Assembly (NCBI GenBank): GCA_047495785.1
Contig: JBLDXI010000054.1
Coordinates: 4,237,812 to 4,301,811 of the forward strand
Source: Lepidodermella squamata
Lineage: Eukaryota; Gastrotricha
Length of the DNA stretch: 64,000 nucleotides
Reading direction: 5' to 3'
This document shows positions 57,315 to 64,000 of this stretch, piece after piece. The notes under the pieces were generated by a model that did not search any database, was not told the DNA's origin, and was given only the letters and a program-made list of their open reading frames with translations. The position numbers and the translations under genes are program-made. Each line of letters opens with the position of its first letter. Position 1 is the first letter of the stretch.

Positions 57315-58044
57315 TCATACTTCTGATAGAATTATAACGAGTGACATTATTGTGACAGCGCTATGATAACACCGTACCAGGTGCGTGTGCCTCGGACTAT
57401 GTTAGGCGCAGCGGATTAGGATTACAAGGTGTTGTTTCGCGCACACGTGTTACTAAGTTCAAGTTAACTACGGCAGGTGTGCGTCTAGGTGTGCGCACTA
57501 TAGCGGATTTAGCGCACAGATGTTGTGGCCACTACTTGTTAATCGGTGATTCTAGCCAGATGGGTAACAAGGTGTGCTACTAGGCTGGCGAGGCCTTGAT
57601 GACGAGCTAACGTGACATCTGTGCTGTTGAGAGACGACAATTACAATGATGAAGATGACCAATAGAAGATTGACAGCTGACGCAAGGCGTTATTGCCGGC
57701 GACATCAAGGTATTGAAAGCAATAAAAGTCATAAAACAGGATATGCCGATTCTAAGGTCGTTATCGACTTTGGATCTCGCTGCGGGTTACTGGTTGATAC
57801 CAGGATGGCTTGGCCGCCGTGGTCGTGTGCGACTATGACTCGCTGACGTCCAGAACATTAGACCTCGCTGCGGGTTACTGGCCGATACCGCGTTGAACAG
57901 GCTATAAAACATGAATGGAGAAACATATAATACTGCGTAATGGTGGTAATTAATCTAATGAATTAATTAAGAATAATTAATAAACGGTCGGTAGCTTTGT
58001 TGCTACTCTTGACATCGTCGCTGGCTACTGGTCGATTGGTTCGG

Positions 58045-59289
58045 CTAGCAGTCTTTCGTTCGGCAGAGTTGCTTGACAACGCTTGGACCGAGTCGGGTGA
58101 CGAGACGAATGCGTCGCCGGCGTGCGATGTCGTACAGTGGCTGTAGTGGCCGAACGAACTTCGTTTCGACCGGTGGTCGCCAATCTTGTTGGTAGCGAAA
58201 GTTGTCGACTCGATTGCGTAGGAACGGCCAGTCTTGACCTTCGCAACTTGTGATGACGTCGTGGGCGAGCGCAAAAACATCTGCGTCGACGTAGCCGTAC
58301 TTGGACGCGGAACTGGCGAGGCTAAAAATGGCAGAACACAAGTCTTCTGTATTATTGCAAATTCTTAAAAAGTTTAAAATGCGCCCTGTGACTGCGGCCC
58401 GGAGAGTCGATTCTGGGTGATTGGAGTCAGCGTGTAAGAGAGGCAACGAGTTCATGGGCTTGAAGTAAACGCCGGTTCTGATGGAGCCATCGGGGTACTT
58501 GCTCAGGCGGACGTCGAGAACATTCGCACGCTCGGAGCTGATCTCGACTTCGAGCTTTATACGTGGATGTAGTGCGCCGTATTCGTTGCCTAGCGTGACT
58601 GCGGCCTCTTGAGTGGTGCAGATTGCGAAGACGTCGTCTCGATACCGTTTGAACAACATCACGTCGGTTTGGCGTTCGACCAGATCGCGCTCGAGCACAT
58701 AGAGGAACGCGTCCGCTACGACTGGGGCACTGTTGGAGCCCATCGGAATTCCGTGCACCTGACGATACTGAATGCCTGAAAAATAGAAAATGTTTGAATT
58801 AAGTGTTATTTCGAGCATTGCGACGACGAGGTCGCGTTCGGGTGCGGTTCCGATTGCGTTCTCGTCCAACATGGTCTTGATCGCTGCGATTCCTTCTCCA
58901 ATCGGTACGTTGGTGTACAAGTCGCTCACGTCTGCGGTAAAGAACGTGACGTCGCACCCGCTTGAGTCGATTGCGCGAACAGCGTGTAGTAGGTCGATGG
59001 TAGACGAGGCACAGGTAGTCATGAACCGGTTGAGCGGTTTGCAGTAAGCTGCGGCGACCTTGTCTGCGGCGGCGAGAGCTGTGCCCAAACAGTCGACAAT
59101 CGGGCGAATTTTCGGTAGACCATCTACGTCAAATGCCTTGTGCATTTTTGGTAAAAAATAAATATGACGATCGCGGGTTGGCTCGAGATCGAGCCCGCGT
59201 AACAGCTTGCGTTGTGCGGCTGTACCGGTCGCCATAATGCGATCGACGAGAGTCTTCATTGCTTCGAGGCCTCGCTTCTCTTCTGATTC
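58045..59289 (-). pseudogene. Penelope-like ORF2, copy C, 5'-truncated
   Basis: Identical in frame to copy B from its stop at 58045 up to about residue 404 counted from the C-terminus. It is then cut at 59289, losing the N-terminal RT1 block and everything upstream. The catalytic YRDD region is retained. The cut is where the array inverts. Confidence 0.88.
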
Positions 59290-59290
59290 C
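59289..59290. other. Inversion junction between two element arrays
   Basis: Left of this point the element reads on the minus strand; to the right it reads on the plus strand. The left arm ends at the equivalent of 54421. The right arm begins at the equivalent of about 54701, so 280 bp (59290-59569) are unpaired. Overlap at the junction is a single C. Confidence 0.9.
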
Positions 59291-60814
59291 TCGACGTCAA
59301 GGTTCCCTCTGTAGCGTTCTCAAAGCGCTTCGTTGGTCCGATTATCGGGATCCACGGACAAGTCGTTATCCGCCACGCACAGCCAGCTCGCACAGTACGG
59401 CTCGGTCCCATCGTCGACGACCCACAGCTACGACGATTACGCGCCCTCCGCAAAGACGGCGTATTCAAGAAATCTGACAAAGGTGCAGCGATGGTCTACA
59501 TGTCAAAGGCGAACTACTCGAAAATGGCGCTCAAACATCTCACTACAGCGAACTATGTGCACGCCGAAGAATCAGAAGAGAAGCGAGGCCTCGAAGCAAT
59601 GAAGACTCTCGTCGATCGCATTATGGCGACCGGTACAGCCGCACAACGCAAGCTGTTACGCGGGCTCGATCTCGAGCCAACCCGCGATCGTCATATTTTA
59701 TTTTTTACCAAAAATGCACAAGGCATTTGACGTAGATGGTCTACCGAAAATTCGCCCGATTGTCGACTGTTTGGGCACAGCTCTCGCCGCCGCAGACAAG
59801 GTCGCCGCAGCTTACTGCAAACCGCTCAACCGGTTCATGACTACCTGTGCCTCGTCTACCATCGACCTACTACACGCTGTTCGCGCAATCGACTCAAGCG
59901 GGTGCGACGTCACGTTCTTTACCGCAGACGTGAGCGACTTGTACACCAACGTACCGATTGGAGAAGGAATCGCAGCGATCAAGACCATGTTGGACGAGAA
60001 CGCAATCGGAACCACACCCGAACGCGACCTCGTCGTCGCAATGCTCGAAATAACACTTAATTCAAACATTTTCTATTTTTCAGGCATTCAGTATCGTCAG
60101 GTGCACGGAATTCCGATGGGCTCCAACAGTGCCCCAGTCGTAGCGGACGCGTTCCTCTATGTGCTCGAGCGCGATCTGGTCGAACGCCAAACCGACGTGA
60201 TGTTGTTCAAACGGTATCGAGACGACGTCTTCGCAATCTGCACCACTCAAGAGGCCGCAGTCACGCTAGGCAACGAATACGGCGCACTACATCCACGTAT
60301 AAAGCTCGAAGTCGAGATCAGCTCCGAGCGTGCGAATGTTCTCGACGTCCGCCTGAGCAAGTACCCCGATGGCTCCATCAGAACCGGCGTTTACTTCAAG
60401 CCCATGAACTCGTTGCCTCTCTTACACGCTGACTCCAATCACCCAGAATCGACTCTCCGGGCCGCAGTCACAGGGCGCATTTTAAACTTTTTAAGAATTT
60501 GCAATAATACAGAAGACTTGTGTTCTGCCATTTTTAGCCTCGCCAGTTCCGCGTCCAAGTACGGCTACGTCGACGCAGATGTTTTTGCGCTCGCCCACGA
60601 CGTCATCACAAGTTGCGAAGGTCAAGACTGGCCGTTCCTACGCAATCGAGTCGACAACTTTCGCTACCAACAAGATTGGCGACCACCGGTCGAAACGAAG
60701 TTCGTTCGGCCACTACAGCCACTGTACGACATCGCACGCCGGCGACGCATTCGTCTCGTCACCCGACTCGGTCCAAGCGTTGTCAAGCAACTCTGCCGAA
60801 CGAAAGACTGCTAG
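59291..60814 (+). pseudogene. Penelope-like ORF2, copy D, inverted, frameshifted
   Basis: Plus-strand copy of the RT reading frame, 5'-truncated at the inversion junction. One additional T in a T-run near 59697 breaks the frame just before the FLPKMHKAFD block. The remaining frame runs to a stop at 60814 with all catalytic blocks present and one Ala-to-Thr change relative to copy B. A sequencing indel in a homopolymer would also explain the break. Confidence 0.85.
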
Positions 60815-61592
60815 CCGAACCAATCGACCAGTAGCCAGCGACGATGTCAAGAGTAGCAACAAAGCTACCGACCGTTTATTAATTATTCTTAATTAATTCA
60901 TTAGATTAATTACCACCATTACGCAGTATTATATGTTTCTCCATTCATGTTTTATAGCCTGTTCAACGCGGTATCGGCCAGTAACCCGCAGCGAGGTCTA
61001 ATGTTCTGGACGTCAGCGAGTCATAGTCGCACACGACCACGGCGGCCAAGCCATCCTGGTATCAACCAGTAACCCGCAGCGAGATCCAAAGTCGATAACG
61101 ACCTTAGAATCGGCATATCCTGTTTTATGACTTTTATTGCTTTCAATACCTTGATGTCGCCGGCAATAACGCCTTGCGTCAGCTGTCAATCTTCTATTGG
61201 TCATCTTCATCATTGTAATTGTCGTCTCTCAACAGCACAGATGTCACGTTAGCTCGTCATCAAGGCCTCGCCAGCCTAGTAGCACACCTTGTTACCCATC
61301 TGGCTAGAATCACCGATTAACAAGTAGTGGCCACAACATCTGTGCGCTAAATCCGCTATAGTGCGCACACCTAGACGCACACCTGCCGTAGTTAACTTGA
61401 ACTTAGTAACACGTGTGCGCGAAACAACACCTTGTAATCCTAATCCGCTGCGCCTAACATAGTCCGAGGCACACGCACCTGGTACGGTGTTATCATAGCG
61501 CTGTCACAATAATGTCACTCGTTATAATTCTATCAGAAGTATGATATTGGTACTGAAGAAATAGTGAAACCGGTCTACCAATAAATCTCATT
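60815..61592 (+). promoter_or_regulatory. Inter-unit region of the inverted array
   Basis: Reverse complement of 52399-53176, carrying the same direct repeat and hammerhead-like motif. Confidence 0.6.
61545..61583 (+). ncRNA. Minimal hammerhead-like motif (copy E)
   Basis: Plus strand: TATTGGTA 61545-61552, CTGAAGA 61553-61559, AATAGT, GAAA 61566-61569, CCGGTC to 61575, TACCAATA 61576-61583. Cleavage is expected after 61575, 17 nt before the ORF1 ATG at 61593. Confidence 0.6.
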
Positions 61593-63983
61593 ATGTCTAA
61601 CCGTAACCGTTTTGTTTCTAATAACAACGGGTTTACAGAAATTAACAACGACCGCCCGGGACGGGCCATCTTTGGCCGCTTCCGCTACGTCTATTACAAT
61701 TCGAGTCGTCACAATCCGCCCTATCAACAAGAACGGCGCGATCGTCATCAAAGCCGCTCGAAACAGACAGTCTCCGCAGCAGCGTCCAGTTCGAACACTC
61801 GATCTTACCGTTCGCACGAGGGTGCTACGCACGGCCGCTCCAGTCGCTCGCACGGTTCGAACGCTCAGTCAGACCGTCGGCACGCGGATGGTACGAAGCG
61901 ACCGCAAGACTCAACGGACTACAGGCAGCTACCTTCTAAGGCAGCAGCAGAAGGGCAACGTCGAGCGAGGGAACATCGACAAGATCTCCTCGATCGCTTC
62001 CGCGAGAAACTCAACAATTTTATTCATCATTTCTTCATTTTAGCCAAGCTCGCCACAGCCAACTTCAGTGAAGACTACGCCAAACCTCAAAACGAGAGAC
62101 CCACCACCGCTCACGAGAAGGCACTCCGGCCAGTGCTTGAGAAGTTTTTCCCGCGCGAGCACCGGTTCGAAGCTAGCACTCAGGGCATCGTTGATTTGCT
62201 TTTTTACAATGTTGTTTCCGAGATACGTCATAAATCCATGCAAGGACACGAGCAAGCTCTCGAAAGTGCGTTCACCGATGCACGCCAAGCAGCAAACTAC
62301 TGCCATCCGTCGGACAGAGCGGCCCAAACGTCGCGGGTCTTCAACACTGTCGCGAGCAGCAACAGCGTGCTACGAGTCCTGCGCAAGTCGAGCAACATCT
62401 ACTGGCCGGCGATCTACGAACAATTTCAATGCGCCTGCAACGAAATGAAACGCGCCATGCGCAGCCCTGACTTGCTCACCAACGTTACGAAGGGCTGGCA
62501 GGCTTTTACTTATCACCTTGCGCAAAACAAAATACAGGCGGACCGCAGCTTACTAATTAACCCTAACTCTCTTTCTCAGGTCCATGCCTCCCCAAGGGAA
62601 GCACCTGTCAACGTAACGGTTGAAGCGCACGACACCATTCAGTCTTCGTCGCCGATGGTCGTAAGCGACCCGGCCGTCAATCCGGTTACGCCGACAGGTC
62701 AATCAGAAACAGCTCGTCAAGCGTTACCACCGACACCCAAGGCGGCTCCCGGTTCAACCGCTCAGACTGGCCATCCGAGCCCGGGTGATTGGGGCTTGCT
62801 CACCACAGAAGAACGCGATTCGACCTGGATTTCCGCACGTTCAACCGCTCAGATCAACGCACTGGTACCGAAGAGAGGTCTCGGTCGCGATTTGGCCTCG
62901 ATTCCCGCACGGTCAACTTCTGAAGCTAGCAACTTGGTCTCAAAGAGCGATGACAGTCGCGGTTCAGCGTCGACTACCGCTCGGTCAACTTCTGAAGCTA
63001 GCAACTTGGTCTCAAAGAGCGTTGACAGTCGCGGTTCAGCGTCGACTACCGCTTCGGTCAACTTCTGAAGCTAGCAACTTGGTTACTAAGAACGGTGGCA
63101 GCCGCGATTCAGCGGCGACCGCCGACCTCTCAACGACTATCAATGTAGCCCGCCCGGCTACTCCACAAACGGTCACTGCCGACAAATCGACAGCAGCCCA
63201 GTTAACGCCCACGTCCGCGCCTCTGCCTCAGACTCCGAGCAAGGACGCTTCACCGATCGACAGTGCCAGCGACACCGCGCTAGCAGCAGCTGCAGCCAAT
63301 GTCGAATCTCGTTTTAATAATTGCAATTCTATTTCAGATGTCAGCTCGGTCGCCTCGTTCTTCGGTGAAGCGATCAACGCGGTCTCGCAGAACGCTCCGC
63401 GACCAGGTGCGCCAAACGCCTCGGTGCCCCACCAAGCGAGCTCGTGCCACCAGCCCGAAAGACAAGTCACCAACAGAACTTCCGGCGCCGTCCAAGAAGC
63501 CCGCCGTCGTCAAAGCGATCTCGGCGCAACAAATGTACGGGCAACCCGGAACGTGTCTCAAACGCCTGGCACCGGCATCGCGACCGCCTGCGCACAACCC
63601 ACCGATGCACGGTTCGAACGCTCAGTCGGTCCGTCAAGAGCAGGGTGATACGACGACCACGCTATCAAAGCAAGACTACGCCATACAGAAGAACTTGAGC
63701 AAAGCAGAGTTCACCCGCGAATGGTGGAAGAAAGAAAAGATACGCGATCCGTCGATACTCGTCGAGTTTCACAACGGCAAGTGGTCGTGCGCTTTCAAGC
63801 TACCGAGCGGCAAACGATGCGGCCACGTCGGCAAGAGCTGCTCAATCAATGGTCTGATCACACACATCCGCGAGAAGCACGAAAAAGGAGACAGACACGC
63901 AGACATCGCGTCGCGGTTTCGCGGGATCGCTCGGGCTCAGGGCCATCCCATCCCTAGTCCAAAACGGAGCGTACGGGACGCTG
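61593..63983 (+). pseudogene. Penelope-like ORF1, copy E, inverted, frameshifted and 3'-cut
   Basis: Reads as ORF1 from the ATG at 61593 until an additional T near 63053 ends the frame at 63068. A further additional C near 63430 lies downstream. The zinc-finger region is still recognisable at about 63700-63890. Identity to copy B ends at about 63983, a few codons before the ORF1 stop. Both indels are in short runs, so decay and base-calling error are both possible. Confidence 0.85.
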
Positions 63984-64000
63984 ACTCTCACGAGATGTGT
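63984..64000. other. Sequence after the end of homology with the element
   Basis: The last 17 bases do not match the corresponding part of copy B and are too short to identify. They mark a second breakpoint. Confidence 0.6.

Larger units (their letters stand above)
51425..59289. repeat. Head-to-tail tandem of the Penelope-like element, period 4,868 bp
   Basis: Sequence 51425-54421 recurs almost unchanged at 56293-59289, an offset of 4,868 bp. The order on the minus strand is ORF2 (copy C), ORF1 and ORF2 (copy B), then ORF1 (copy A), then telomere repeats. Only one complete period is present. Near identity implies recent amplification by tandem reverse transcription or unequal exchange. Confidence 0.93.
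54876..63983. repeat. Large inverted repeat, about 4.4-kb arms and 280-bp spacer
   Basis: 59570-63983 is the reverse complement of about 54876-59289, with only a few substitutions and single-base indels. It would form an enormous hairpin in single strands. Confidence 0.9.

Overview
The window is eukaryotic nuclear DNA from a compact invertebrate genome. Animal genes (RING1/RNF2, a two-box HMGB protein, a Na,K-ATPase-like alpha subunit, FoxP, ATP6AP2, MELK, the carnitine/acylcarnitine carrier) are cut by short GT-AG introns, mostly about 45-70 bp. Telomere repeats are TTAGGG. Gene style would fit an ecdysozoan, perhaps a nematode, but the telomere repeat is not the usual nematode TTAGGC, so I leave the lineage open. 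Exon models were built by eye from splice signals, frame and family similarity.

Layout. 1-12.9 kb: RING1 (2480-3472) and an HMGB gene (5417-7273, 5' end not found), then about 5 kb of gene-poor, microsatellite-rich DNA with one inverted-repeat element (11566-12047). 12.9-16.6 kb: a decayed LINE reverse transcriptase and a second weaker LINE remnant. 17-26 kb: a divergent P-type ATPase, an unknown nuclear protein and a zinc-finger, tyrosine-recombinase-like protein. 28.7-46.7 kb: FoxP (+), ATP6AP2 (-), an unknown 283-aa protein (+), MELK (-) and the SLC25A20-type carrier (+). 47-50.8 kb: small secreted proteins, the last a putative cysteine amidase whose stop codon lies 26 bp from a telomere repeat tract.

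50.8-64 kb is the remarkable part: an old or present chromosome end. The order is (TTAGGG)n, a 436-bp element, (TTAGGG)n, then nearly identical head-to-tail copies (period 4,868 bp) of a Penelope-like retroelement without a GIY-YIG endonuclease. G-strand repeats always come first and the element then reads antisense. That is the order expected if the 3' telomere overhang primes reverse transcription. The 436-bp element ends in a canonical hammerhead ribozyme directly against a telomere tract. The large element carries a second, minimal hammerhead-like motif just upstream of ORF1 in every copy. The truncated copy is joined to telomere repeats at a telomere-like decamer that already exists inside ORF1. 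At 59289 the array flips into an inverted copy: either two retroelement-capped ends fused head to head, or a fold-back assembly error.

The parts suggest one system: hammerhead self-cleavage cuts tandem transcripts into units, the endonuclease-less reverse transcriptase copies them onto telomere 3' ends, telomerase adds TTAGGG on top, and a small non-autonomous hammerhead element uses the same route. Each step beyond the sequence layout is inference.
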